64,000 bases of DNA from Siphonodentalium dalli (taxonomy: Eukaryota > Mollusca > Scaphopoda > Gadilida > Siphonodentaliidae): NCBI GenBank assembly GCA_032622095.1, contig CP136064.1, forward strand, positions 259,449,863-259,513,862. The letters are read 5' to 3'. Below are positions 10,595-20,130 of this stretch, one piece after another. A program made the translations under genes and the position numbers. The notes below the pieces were generated by a model, which was given only the letters and a program-made list of their open reading frames with translations, was not told the DNA's origin and searched no databases. The stretch's first letter is position 1. Each line of letters begins with the position of its first letter.

Positions 10595-11640
10595 ATTGAA
10601 TCGTAACATAACCCGAGAAGAAATATTTAATGCTATAGGCCGGTTAAAGGGAAAGAAGTCACCTGGTTCAGACAATATCTTGCCAGAATATATAATTAAC
10701 ACAAAACATTTGATGGTTGATATATATTATACCTGAAACTGTTTAATGCTATTTTTAGAAGTGGAGTATTCCCCGAACGTTGGACAGAAGGTCTAATCCA
10801 ACCTATTTTCAAGAAAAAGGGGAAGCGATCAAACCCGGACTCCTACCGAGGAATCACTCTATTGAGCGTAATGGGAAAATTATTTTCATCGATTTTGAAC
10901 AAAACCCTAGTTGATTTTTGCGAAGAAAGTGACACTGTCTCTGAATTTCATGCGGGTTTCCGGAAAAACCACTCAACGGTTGATAATATTTTTATCCTCA
11001 AGTGTCTTATTGATATGTATCTTTCCCGGGGAAAAAAACTGTACAGTTGTTTTATTGATTTTAGAAAAGCATTTGACACGGTTTGGCGTGACGGCCTATG
11101 GGTAAAACTGATGACGACGAATATTAATGGCCGCATTCTTAAAGTTATACGCAGCATGTATTGCAATATTAAGTCATGTGTCGTACAAGCAGGTGAACGA
11201 TCTGAGTTTTTTAGTTGTAATATGGGGGTGTGACAGGGCGAATCCCTGTCACCTTTCTTGTTCTCAATGTATCTAAACGATTTAGAAACTTTTCTCGATA
11301 ATTGTGCCATCGATGGCTTAAAATTTTTAAGTGACAAGTTTTATGATAAACTTGGACACTACATGAAAATTATGTGTGTGCTTTACGCCGATGATACGAT
11401 TATTCTCGCAGAAGACCACGAAAGTATGCAACGTGCATTGAATGCTTTTAGCAATTACGCAACAGCATGGAAGTTAACTGTCAATGTAGACAAAACTAAG
11501 GCCATGGTGTTTTGCAACCGTAAAGATGACTATATGGAACAATTGACCCTTGATGGTGAAAACATTGAGTTGTTTCATAATGGAAGATTCTGTCAAGCAG
11601 TGAAAAAGATTGTGACTAGGCAAGAAGGCTATCTATAGTT
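10595..11640 (+). pseudogene. reverse transcriptase domain of the LINE
   Basis: Contains 'AIGRLKGKKSPGSDNI' (the block before RT1), 'PIFKKKGKRSNPDSYRGI', 'GFRKNHSTVDNIF', 'FIDFRKAFDTVW' with a catalytic Asp, and 'VLYADDTIIL' with the catalytic YADD pair. The codon between GV and QGESLSP at 11231-11233 is TGA where the family has Arg. This is a likely CGA-to-TGA change, the typical CpG decay. The frame changes near 10730. Confidence 0.9.
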
Positions 11641-11642
11641 TT

Positions 11643-12498
11643 CTGGGCCAAACAGGAAAATTAAACCTGACTAATGATTTCGACGAAACAATTGAACCAA
11701 TAGTCATGTATTGAGTGAAATTTGGGCTATGGAAATTTTATACGAGTTGGACAAACTAATCCTCGGGGTTTTATAAACAGATTCTTAAAATGAAAAGAAG
11801 TACATCCACATTTATGGTTTATGGGGAAATTGGAAGATATCCACTGAGCATTAAATGCAAGTTACGCATGCTATCCTACTGGAAGCGGATTCCAGATGGT
11901 AAATGCTCTAAAGTCGTTCAAAAATTGTATACGTTTTCGCTACAAATGGTTAATTCCGGTAAAACAAACAAACGCATGACTTGGCTATCCTGCATTAAGG
12001 GACTAATAATTCTTCCAGACATAATCACATTTGGAATGAACAGAACATTTCTAGTCATGACATTAAGAATATTGAGAACACTTTATGAGATCAATTTATT
12101 CGATAACTCATCACTGGGTCATTTTTATCGAAATTTCAAAATGAAGTTTGGCTATGCATGAGACTTACTTTTTTAATTTACCTCGTGATCTATCTCATAA
12201 TATTATGCGATTGAGAACTGCCAATCACAGACTAGGTGTTGAAACTAGTAGATGGGGCAATGCAAGCAAACGCAGCAATGAATGCACTATATGTAGACAA
12301 GCCGATGCGAATGATGAATATCACCTTGTATCCATTTGTAAATCATTGGATGGGGCGAGGCAGAAATATTTACCACGATATTATTGTGAAGAACCATCTA
12401 GATGGAAATTCTATAAACTATTAGCTACCAGCAACCCCGAACTTCAGAAATGTCTTGGTATTTTAATTAAAATAGGACTGAAAAGGATTGACAAATAA
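11643..12498 (+). pseudogene. LINE post-RT region with CCHC-like motif
   Basis: From about 11790 the frame reads 'KRSTSTFMVYGEIGRYPLS' and 'CKLRMLSYWKRI', recognisable as the region after RT in this LINE type. At 12148-12498, 'LRTANHRLGVETSRWG' is followed by 'CTICRQADANDEYHLVSIC', a C-x2-C...H...C knuckle, and 'KYLPRYYCEEPSRWKFYKL'. A stop at 12496-12498 follows. Several frame changes lie in between. Confidence 0.7.
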
Positions 12499-12663
12499 CG
12501 ACCGCGGTGATGATATTGAGGATTATGAGGACGATTACGATAATAATGACGATGACGAAGATGATGGTGTTGATGATGACAATGATGATGATAACAAAGG
12601 TGATGCTGATAATGACGACGATGATGATGGTGACAATGAGGATGAGGACGATGGTGATGAATG
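12494..12663 (+). repeat. acidic GAY/GAR tract after the LINE RT
   Basis: In the frame shifted by one base from the end of the C-terminal domain, this reads about 55 codons rich in Asp, Glu, Asn and Gly, starting 'NNDRGDDIEDYEDDYD'. It ends at a TGA at 12661-12663. A degenerate GATGAT stretch continues to about 12745. It mirrors the acidic tract ahead of the endonuclease. Confidence 0.6.
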
Positions 12664-12819
12664 ACGATGATGAAATGACGAGTAGTTGACGATTATGATG
12701 ATTGCATGATATTGGTGATGATGATGATGTGACGATGATGATGACTGCATGACTATGTTGTAAATAGTGTATATATGTTCACATTCATCTCTAATTTCAT
12801 GTTAATTCATGATTGAGTA

Positions 12820-12825
12820 AATAAA
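12820..12825 (+). promoter_or_regulatory. AATAAA polyadenylation signal of the LINE
   Basis: AATAAA lies about 155 bp downstream of the acidic tract, where the LINE 3' end is expected. No clear poly(A) tail or 3' terminal repeat follows, so the exact end of the element near 12840 is uncertain. Confidence 0.5.
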
Positions 12826-12840
12826 GCATTCACAAGTAAA

Positions 12841-13343
12841 TTTTACCCTATGTTGGGCAATGTTTTTACTCAACGCAGGGTAACAAATTACCCAATATTA
12901 ATTTTGCTTCTGCGTTGGGCGATTTTTTTTGTACCCGAACATTTACTCAAGTGTAACAAGAAGCAGATTCCTGTCTGATCGCCCGATTCCCGGCAGAGTT
13001 CAAATGACAACTAGCAGTCAAAAATGCATACTTTATTCAAATAGCAAAGACATGCATCACAGGTCCATTATGGAGTTAGCTGGTATGTTTGGTAGGATAC
13101 AGCATGACACTTCAATAAAAATGTTAGCTTTAATTGAGGAAATACACATGCCGGCAGTGTAGCGAGGTGACTGAACTCTGTTTTTCAGCTTGCTTAATTA
13201 ACACAGCATGTAAGCATGTACTCGAGGATTTCCGTATTTACGATTTATTGCTATGACTTTCTTACGATTTTTCAGTTATTTAGACTGTGATGGCTTTCCA
13301 TAAACATTTGAACACACTAAGTAAATTATCTTATGTCCAAACA
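12841..13343 (-). mobile_element. internal region of the LTR element
   Basis: About 500 bp between the LINE 3' end and the primer-binding site. It holds a small inverted pair 'TGTTGGGCAATG' / 'TTACCCAATATT' near 12850-12895 and no recognisable gag, protease, RT or integrase. A 77-codon frame at 12929-13162 has no similarity I recognise. Short internal sequence would fit a TRIM-type non-autonomous element. Confidence 0.5.
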
Positions 13344-13344
13344 A

Positions 13345-13358
13345 CGGACGAGCCCCCA
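13345..13358 (-). promoter_or_regulatory. primer-binding site matching tRNA-Pro 3' end
   Basis: On the minus strand, one base after the LTR end (…TTACA, C), the sequence reads TGGGGGCTCGTCCG. It begins TGG, complementary to the universal CCA tail, and is the 14-base start of the well-known proline-tRNA primer-binding site. Its position beside the LTR fixes the element orientation as minus. Confidence 0.8.
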
Positions 13359-13359
13359 G

Positions 13360-13571
13360 TGTAACAGAACGAGAGAGAGAAGTGCGGGAGTCGCACCGAA
13401 AGTTGGCAGCACCCGGAATCCCAAGCCGGTCACCCCATCCAAGTACTAACCGGGCTCGACATTGCTTAACTTCGGTGATCACACAAAGCGTCTAACGACC
13501 GTGACCAAGAGATCTAGACCTCTGGATCAGAGAAGTCATCGGCCTTCTATATTTACAACGCGACCGCTACA
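13360..13571 (-). mobile_element. 212-bp LTR containing 5S rRNA-like sequence
   Basis: In minus orientation the LTR starts TGTAGCGGTCGC and ends TTCTGTTACA, with TGTARC inverted tips. It is flanked on the outside by the CTAA duplication and on the inside by the tRNA-Pro primer-binding site. Its middle is a 5S rRNA-like stretch in the same sense as the element. The 23 bp at its inner end recur at 7999-8021. The layout is that of plant Cassandra TRIM elements, whose LTRs hold 5S promoters. Confidence 0.8.
13400..13508 (-). rRNA. 5S rRNA-derived sequence inside the LTR
   Basis: The minus strand reads 'GATCACCGAAGTTAAGCAA' (box A region), then 'CCCGGTTAGTACTTGGATGG' (intermediate element), then 'GTGACCGGC' and 'CCGGGTGCTG' (box C region and 3' stem). 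This order and spacing match animal 5S rRNA. The 5' third is shortened and diverged, and an extra G stands in the GGATGGGGTGACC block. It is unlikely to be a functional ribosomal gene but may keep a pol III internal promoter. No run of four T follows directly as a terminator. Confidence 0.8.
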
Positions 13572-13778
13572 CTAAATACTCATCATGTTGATTAGTAATT
13601 TTCCTTTATGGAGCCCCAGATAGAGAGAATGATGCATTGATGTCTGTTGTCTGCTTGGGTCTGTATGGGGCTCCATATGGATGTGTTATATAATTTAACC
13701 CCATCTTTACTAAATACTCATCTTATTGATTAGTAATTTTCCTTAATGGAGCCCCAGATAGAGTGAATGATGCACTGA
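13572..13778. repeat. 138-bp tandem array, middle part
   Basis: Resumes in phase at CTAAATACTCATCATG and continues for one and a half units to TGCACTGA, where the next insertion begins. Confidence 0.85.
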
Positions 13779-15602
13779 TAGTCCAGGCACATTATATTTC
13801 ACTAGTGAAAAATATCGGGGAAAACTGACTTTTTGAGGGATCAATAAGAACATGTTTATGAACAACATGGCAAAAGTTCCTAAAATCCAAGTTGAGCTTT
13901 TTGAGATATCTTGATTTTTCAGAGTGATTCAAATTCTGAAGCATTTCCATCAGGTCATATGCGAATGCAGTCATGTGTAGATAAATTAATTCCCAATTCA
14001 TCATACATTGAGATATCTACAAAAAATGCTTAGTCCTGAACCATATGAGTAGAATGTATGTCCAAAAATGGCCACCAAAATGGCCAAAATAGAATGAATA
14101 TTACATTTTATGCAAAATGGAATAGCTAGTCCCATAAGAGTGACAACACGATTGAAATATGTGAGGAAAAATGATTGCAGAGTATAAGAGAAATATTTTA
14201 TTGGAGATGTACAAATTCTGTCCAATATATCTCGCGAGAGATACTGCGAAAAGCAAGGTCTCATACAATGGTTAAATCTGGACTTTTTGGGTGCAAATAA
14301 ATGGAAGAATAAGGCAATTTTTTCTGCACTATTTATCTTGAATTGTGTGATATGTGTACACTAAACTGTAAAATGAAATGTAATAGTGACATATTGATTC
14401 TGTGTTAAAATATATTTGCTCATAACATTATCGTTTCTTTTGATATATACACCATCAAACCTTTCAAAATGCACTGCTACAGAGCAGTATGAGAGATATT
14501 CATAGAGTAATGGGTGAAATGTGTTGATTGTATTCTCCTTGTCTTGAAATATTAGTCATAGTTGCCTAACATCAAGTTATCACAAGAATGCATGGTGGTA
14601 TACTATGAATGCAATTTATCAAAACACAAATGAGTACCATATACTATCTTCAAAAAAATCTAATCTTGACCAAAATTGCCTACATACTCTGTGACAGAGA
14701 CTGTCTTTATACATGGAAATAATATCTATTCCTATGTCTGTATCTGGAGTAGCACATAATTTTGCTGTTATTAGACAGTGATCGGATAAATAAATGGGCT
14801 TATATAAAATGTACGATGTACTGTCTATTTGATATGGTGAGATGGAGAGCTAATCTTTTGAAGAGATATTGGTTTCTTTCCAATATTATAAGCATTGCAA
14901 CATACGTGTATGGTTTATTATCCCGGACAGTGCTGAAAAATCCGGAAATGTAACTACTATTTATACCGCAAGGATATGCATTTAAGTTTCTGCATTACAT
15001 TCAATAATTTATCATCATGCCGCATGAAACTACCATACACTGTGTGGCGAAACATTACTTCGTGTGTTGCATGCCCAAAATTATTATTTTTGGGCCCGAC
15101 TGTAAACAGAAAACCCATACTTTTAAAGACGTAAATCATTGGGTTTGACTTGCGTTGCAAAGACCGATAATTCCTCCAGATGGATCTGTTTTAATGATAT
15201 GTGTACCTTTAAAGATATTTAACAACAGACTTGTATATTACTAATATGTTTGCCTTCAAAATCGTCATTGTTTTGGCTCAGTGTTTTATTTCATATCCAT
15301 TAATCTGCGAAATTCATTCAAAGTCTCCCTTTGAATGGGTGTCTTTGGTTCGAGAATTGTCTATCGAACAATATTGAGTGCCTTTTGTACAGCATCCAAT
15401 TATTTCCATGATTGTTAAAAATTTTTTTTTTTTAAATTATATGGAAAAAATGATGTACGTAACTCAGAAATCTCAACTCGGATTTTAGTGGACCTTTCAT
15501 GGCGCGTCCGCGATGTTATGGCCTAAATAATATTTTTTTAAATCAGCTTTCCCCGATTTATTTCCTTACTTTTCCACTTTCATGTCTTATGTGCCTGGGC
15601 TA
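13779..15602. mobile_element. 1,824-bp DNA transposon, TAGYCCAGGCACAT ends, TGA duplication
   Basis: It starts TAGTCCAGGCACATTA and ends with the inverse of TAGCCCAGGCACATAA. The interrupted 138-bp unit elsewhere reads CACTGATGACTG; here CACTGA stands left and TGATGACTG right, proving a 3-bp TGA duplication. The interior is AT-rich and shows no transposase I recognise, so the copy is non-autonomous or decayed. A 3-bp duplication occurs in PIF/Harbinger, CACTA and a few other superfamilies; the ends do not let me choose. Confidence 0.75.
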
Positions 15603-15780
15603 TGATGACTGTTGTCTGCTTAGATCCGTGTGAGGCTTCATGCGGGAGTGTTATATAATTTAACCCTTTCTTTACTAAATACTCATCATGTTGATTAGTA
15701 ATTTTCCTTTATGGAGCCCCAGACAGAGAGCACATGCACTATTGACTGTCTTCTGCTTGTGTGAGTTTTAATATCTGCTT
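15603..15780. repeat. 138-bp tandem array, right part
   Basis: Resumes at TGATGACTGTTGTCTGC and holds about 1.3 units before running into the next repeat element at TTAGCTCAACTT. Confidence 0.8.
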
Positions 15781-15782
15781 AT

Positions 15783-17712
15783 TAGCTCAACTTACTTTGT
15801 AAGTTTGAGCTATTGCCATGGGTTGGCGTCCGTCGTCTGTGTGTGTGCGTGTGTCTGTGTGTCCGTCAACAATTTCTTTTGGCGCGGGCTACAGGTCGTA
15901 TCTTTGATCTGATCTTTATGAAATTTTTCATGAATGTTGACATTGACATGTAGATGGGAACGAGTCATTTTGGTGTAATTCGGCCAGAAAACATGGCTGC
16001 TGGTGGCCATCTTGGATTTACTCTTTGCATCACAAAATCCTTTGACACATCCCACAGACCACATCCCTGATCCGATCATCACCAAACTTCATATGGATCA
16101 TCGGGGCGACCTCTAGATCAGAACGAGTCATTTTAGGGTCATTTGGCCAAAAAACATGGCCGCCGTCAGCCATCTTGGATTTTACTCTTTGCATCACTAA
16201 ATACTTTCGCGCGGGCTACAGGTAGTATCTTTGGTCAGATCTTTATGAAATTTGTCATGAATGTTGACATTGACATGTAGATGGGAACGAGTCATTTTGG
16301 GGTCATTCGGCCAAAAAACATGGTCGCTGGTGGCCATCTTGTATTTCAAATTTGAATCCATTGGCGTAGGCTGCAGGCCTTACTTTTTGTCTGATCATCA
16401 TAAAATTTATCATGAATGTTGACATTTACATGTAGATGGGAACGAGTTATTTTAGGATCATTCGGCCAAAAACATGGCCACTGGTGGCCATCTTGGATTT
16501 TACTCTTTGCATCACTAAATACTTTCACACACCCTGCAGACCACAACCCTGATCCGATCATTACCAAACTTCATATTCATCATTGGGTGGCCACTAGTTG
16601 GGCACAAATCATTTTGGGGAAATTCGGCCAAAAAACATGGCCCCTGGTGGCCATCTTGGATTTCAAAATTGAATCCATTGGCGCGGGCTACAGGCCGTAC
16701 TGTTTGTCTGATGATCATAAAATTTATCATGAATGTCGACATTTACATGTAGATGGGAACCAGTCATTTAGGATCAATTGGCCAAAAAACATGGCCGCTG
16801 GTGGCCATTTTGGATTTTACTCTTTGCATCACTAAATCCTTTGACACATCCTACAGACCACATCCCTGATCCGATCATCACCAAACTTCATATGGATCAT
16901 CGGGGTGATCTCTAGATGGGAACGAGTCATTTTGGGGTCAAACATGGCCGCCGGCAGCCATATTGGATTTTACTCTTTGCATCACTAAATACTTTGACAC
17001 ACCCTACATACCACATCCCTGATCTGATCATCACCAAACCTCATATGGATCATCGGGGTGATCTCTAGATGGGAACGAGTCATTTTGGGGTCAAACATGG
17101 CCGCCGGCAGCCATATTGGATTTTACTCTTTGCATCACTAAATACTTTGACACACCCTACATACCACATCCCTGATCTGATCATCACCAAACTTCATCTG
17201 GATCATCGGGGTGACCTCTTGATGGGAACGAGTCATTTTGGGGTCATTCGGCAAAAAAATATGGCCACCAATGGCCATTTTGGTTCTTACTCTTTGTATG
17301 ACTAAATATTTCTACAAAATCCATTAGCATGGGTTATAGACCGATCTGTTTGTTTGATCTTCATGAAATTTGTCATGGATGTTGACATTGACATGGAGAT
17401 GGGAACGAGTCATTTTGGGGTCATTCGGCAAAAAAACATGGCCGCCGGTGGCCATTTTAGAAATTACTTTTTGCATCACTAAATCCTTTGGCACACCCTA
17501 CAGACAACATCCCTGATCCGATCATTATGAAACTTGTCATGAATGTTGATATTGACATTAGATGGGAACGAGTCATTTTGGGGGTCATTCAGCCAAAATA
17601 ATCTTGTCTTACTTGGACATTTCAATTAGCACCTTTCCTAATTCCTCCATTTACTGTCAACCATTAAATTATTCCCCTACCTAAGTGAGCTACAGTGTCA
17701 TTGACACTTTCA
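15783..17712. repeat. repeat element with an array of about 190-bp units, copy 2
   Basis: Same borders as 4886-6056: 'TTAGCTCAACTTACTTTG' followed by GTCCGTC-rich sequence, and 'AGCACCTTTCC' through 'TGAGCTACAGTGTCATTG'. About ten units lie between. A second unit type with 'CACACCCTACAGACCAC', 'GATCCGATCATCACC' and 'GGATCATCGGGGTGA' alternates with the first, so part of the array has a dimeric period. Confidence 0.75.
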
Positions 17713-18210
17713 TATTTCCTGAACATCCCTCTAGATTACATATTAATCTATGTATTAATAGACTCTTCCGATGGGGGGTATCCATTCGGTATAAAAGGGT
17801 TAAAACTCATGTTATTTTTCACTCTGCAATTGCATTTCTGATTGAGAGATGAAGGATAATTTGGGCTAACTTAAGCAAAGAGACCTATTTTAGGAATAAT
17901 AGAGTCTATTGATCGGTATGAGATAGACAAAGGTGAACCAAGAGCGCCTTTATGCAAGAACAGAATGTTTGATTGACTCAACAATACGAGTAAATGATAT
18001 TATTATCCACAGAAGAAAGCATAATTTCCATTTGATGTGATAATCAGAACCAAAACAGCATAGTATAACATAATTATTGTCATGATTAATTCCATACTTT
18101 GCAATATATTTATCCTCTAATTTGGTAAGCATATTGAGAAATGCATATGAAACTACAGGTATTATTTATAACAGTGTATGATACAGGGAAGGAACACAAG
18201 GGCAGGAAGC
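17713..18210. other. family fragment, then no feature
   Basis: Bases 17713-17803 carry 'CTGAACATCCCTCTAGATTA' and 'AAAAGGGTTAA', a partial copy of the TTAACCCTTTCTATACT family in reverse. The rest to 18210 is unique AT-rich DNA with no gene visible. Confidence 0.45.
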
Positions 18211-18213
18211 AGC

Positions 18214-19200
18214 TTTTAATGTTTACCCATACCATAGTATGGTAAACATAGTGTCAATATCTGGATTGACCACTCGTCGTTCGTCTGTCTGTCCGTCTGT
18301 CTGTCTATCCGTCTGTCCGTCCATAGACACTTTACGCATAATGCGATAACTGAAACATTTTCTATCTGATCGCAACTAAATTTGGTATGTGAGTTTCTCA
18401 GCCCAAAATACAGATCGAGTTCGAATATGGATTTGATCCGACTATTTTTAATAGGGTTAATAAGTTTGTCATTCCATGTGTACCTCTCTTCATTTAAAGC
18501 AGTATATCTTAGTTCTCTGTCGAGGAGTTTATATGTTTGTCACCCCATGTGTATCTCTCCTCATTTAAAGCAGTATATCTCAGATGTCTGTTGAGGGGTT
18601 AATAAGTTTACCACCCCATGTGTATCTCTCTTCATTTAAAGCAGTATATCTCAGATGTCTGTTGAGGGGTTAATAAGTTTACCACCCCATGTGTATCTCT
18701 CTTCATTTAAAGCAGTATATCTCAGATGTCTGTTGAGGGGTTAATAAGTTTACCACCCCATGTGTATCTCTCTTCATTTAAAGCAGTATATCTCAGATGT
18801 CTGTTGAGGGGTTAATAAGTTTACCACCCCATGTGTATCTCTCTTCATTGAAAGCATTATATCTCACATCTCTGTCAAGGGGTTAATCAATATATTGCTC
18901 CATGGGTACCTCTCTTCATATAAAGCAGTATATCTCAGATGTCTGTTGAGGGGTTAATAAGTTTACCACCCCATGTGTATCTCTCTTCATTGAAAGCATT
19001 ATATCTCACATCTCTGTCAAGGGGTTAATCAATATATTGCTCCATGGGTACCTCTCTTCATTGGAATGATTATGGGAGACTCGCATATATAAGACAATGC
19101 ATTGGCACAGGGTTTTTGCTAAATTTCAGGAAGCTCCAGTCATTTAAGGGTTAATAAGTTTGTTGCCCCATGTGTACCTCTCTTCATTGGAATGATTATA
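18214..19200. repeat. CCGT-rich repeat head with a 71-bp tandem array
   Basis: It begins with the palindrome 'ACCATAGTATGGT', then AAACATAGTGTC and GTCTGTC runs, matching the element at 54075. It then enters about ten units of 71 bp with 'CACCCCATGTGTATCTCTC' and 'AGCAGTATATCTCAGATG'. Starts of CAGTATATC at 18571, 18642 and 18713 give the period. The most distal units vary. Confidence 0.8.
19072..19157 (-). mobile_element. half copy of a TTAA hairpin MITE, cut at the apex
   Basis: Only the right half of the CATGACGGG/GCTCCAGTCAT subtype is present: GGGAGACTCGCATATATAAG, then 'GGCACAGGGTTTTTGC', 'AGGAAGCTCCAGTCAT' and GGGTTAA. It begins at the apex of the hairpin seen complete at 41520-41575, inside the 71-bp array. 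Confidence 0.65.
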
Positions 19201-19617
19201 TCTTAGTTCTCTTATGATATGAATTGATTGTTTTATTTCCATCCGGTTGAAAAAATTGAACTAATTTGATTGATTATGTGACTGATGTAACATATTTCTT
19301 GCTTATTAACAATCTTTGATATAGCTTGATGTGTTATTTTTATGCATCACATCCATAAATATGGTTCAACAAGTGTTATTGATGCCTTTATTTATGTATT
19401 TTGGGATCAGTCTTATTTGCGTAACCCAGACAGTGTGTAATGTAATATTTCTGAGAAATCCTGTGTTTAGAATATTGCTTGTACTAATCTCAGTGATGTT
19501 CAATAAGTGTGAAGAAATTTGGAAAGAAAGCACAGATCAGATGGTCGCATGAATACATGAGCTTTGAGGAAAATTGTATTCTTCATTATGTGGTCACAGC
19601 ATAAAAATATACTGTTC
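19201..19617. other. no feature seen
   Basis: AT-rich spacer. A 73-codon frame at 19331 shows no motif and no homologue that I recognise. Confidence 0.4.
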
Positions 19618-19895
19618 CTAACCCTTTTTATACTGAATGGATTCTGCCATTCAGTTATAAAAATATACAATGGAATCGTCTATTATTCATCCAGAGGCGT
19701 GTTTATGTAATAAAAGCAGACGTCGGACAAAACAACATATAATACAATATTAGACTGATTCAAATTCATTGGAGGGAAATGTTCAGATAATAAGTTCAAC
19801 AAACGACATATATGGTCGTTTGTTGAACTTATTATCTGAATAATTCCTATGGTAACTACTCATCAATGAGAATTTGGTTTAGAAATGTTTAAAGA
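19618..19895. mobile_element. TTAACCCTTTTTATACT family MITE with GTTCAACAAACGAC palindrome
   Basis: The left end is CTAACCCTTTTTATACTGAATGG and the right end is 'GGTTTAGAAATG'. The centre holds a palindrome with arms 'GATAATAAGTTCAACAAACG' and its inverse around ATATAT. The related copy 63481-63724 has a clear TTAA at its left end. Non-autonomous. Confidence 0.6.
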
Positions 19896-19921
19896 GACTC
19901 AAGGCCATCGATGTGGGTTCA

Positions 19922-20130
19922 TACAGTAATGCCCTAAATAATGACTCACAGCAGAATTATGGGTAATTTTTCAGGATTTGGTTGGAAATATGGCTTGTTG
20001 CCATTCATCGGAAAGCTCTCAGTGAGAGCTTTCCGATGAATGGCAACAAGCCATATTTCTGACTAAATCCTGGAAAATTACCCATAATTCTGCTGTGGTT
20101 AAGGAGTCGATTATTTTGGGCATTACTGTA
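19922..20130. mobile_element. TA-flanked palindromic MITE (CAGTAATGCCC family)
   Basis: Full foldback with TACAGTAATGCCC and GGGCATTACTGTA ends and apex CTCTCAGTGAGAG. A short deletion in the left arm removes part of CGACTCCTTAACC. Confidence 0.8.

Larger units (their letters stand above)
8531..12663 (+). pseudogene. LINE ORF2: acidic region, APE endonuclease, reverse transcriptase (dead)
   Basis: Non-LTR retrotransposon polyprotein in several frames. In order: an Asp-rich region (about 8553-9097); an endonuclease start 'LRVLAINVCGL' with 'LCLSETKT'; then 'GGIVVAVK', 'IGAVYIPPTNTRY' and 'LMLCDFNAR'; the RT opening 'LKGKKSPGSDNILPEYI'; RT blocks 'CFIDFRKAFDTVW', 'QGESLSPFLF' and 'VLYADDTIILAE'; a post-RT region 'FMVYGEIGRYPLS'; a CCHC-like 'CTICRQ...H...C'; and an acidic tail. 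Frame changes lie near 8945, 9255, 9880, 10730 and 11600-11790, with a stop at 11231-11233. It cannot encode an active protein. LINE clade not determined; the RT and C-terminus look CR1/L2/Rex-like rather than L1-like. Confidence 0.85.
7995..13575 (-). mobile_element. composite LTR-element insertion with a LINE inside, CTAA target duplication
   Basis: The 138-bp array is interrupted here. The array reads ...TTTACTAA up to 7998 and resumes CTAAATACTCATC at 13572, giving a 4-bp CTAA duplication (7995-7998 and 13572-13575). The insert starts TGTAACAG (7999) and ends GCTACA (13571), the TG...CA termini of an LTR element. In minus orientation it has an LTR (13571-13360), a primer-binding site and about 500 bp of internal sequence. 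Then comes a LINE in the opposite orientation, and finally only the last 23 bp of the second LTR. No gag or pol of an LTR element is recognisable. Confidence 0.75.

Noticed and set aside
13400-13508. A functional 5S rRNA gene
   Set aside because: The 5' third is shortened, an extra G disrupts the box C region, and no T-run terminator follows; it lies inside an LTR.
13345-13571. A retrovirus or endogenous retrovirus, suggested by the tRNA-Pro primer site
   Set aside because: Many LTR retrotransposons use this tRNA; no gag, pol or env sequence is recognisable, and the LTR is short and holds a 5S sequence.
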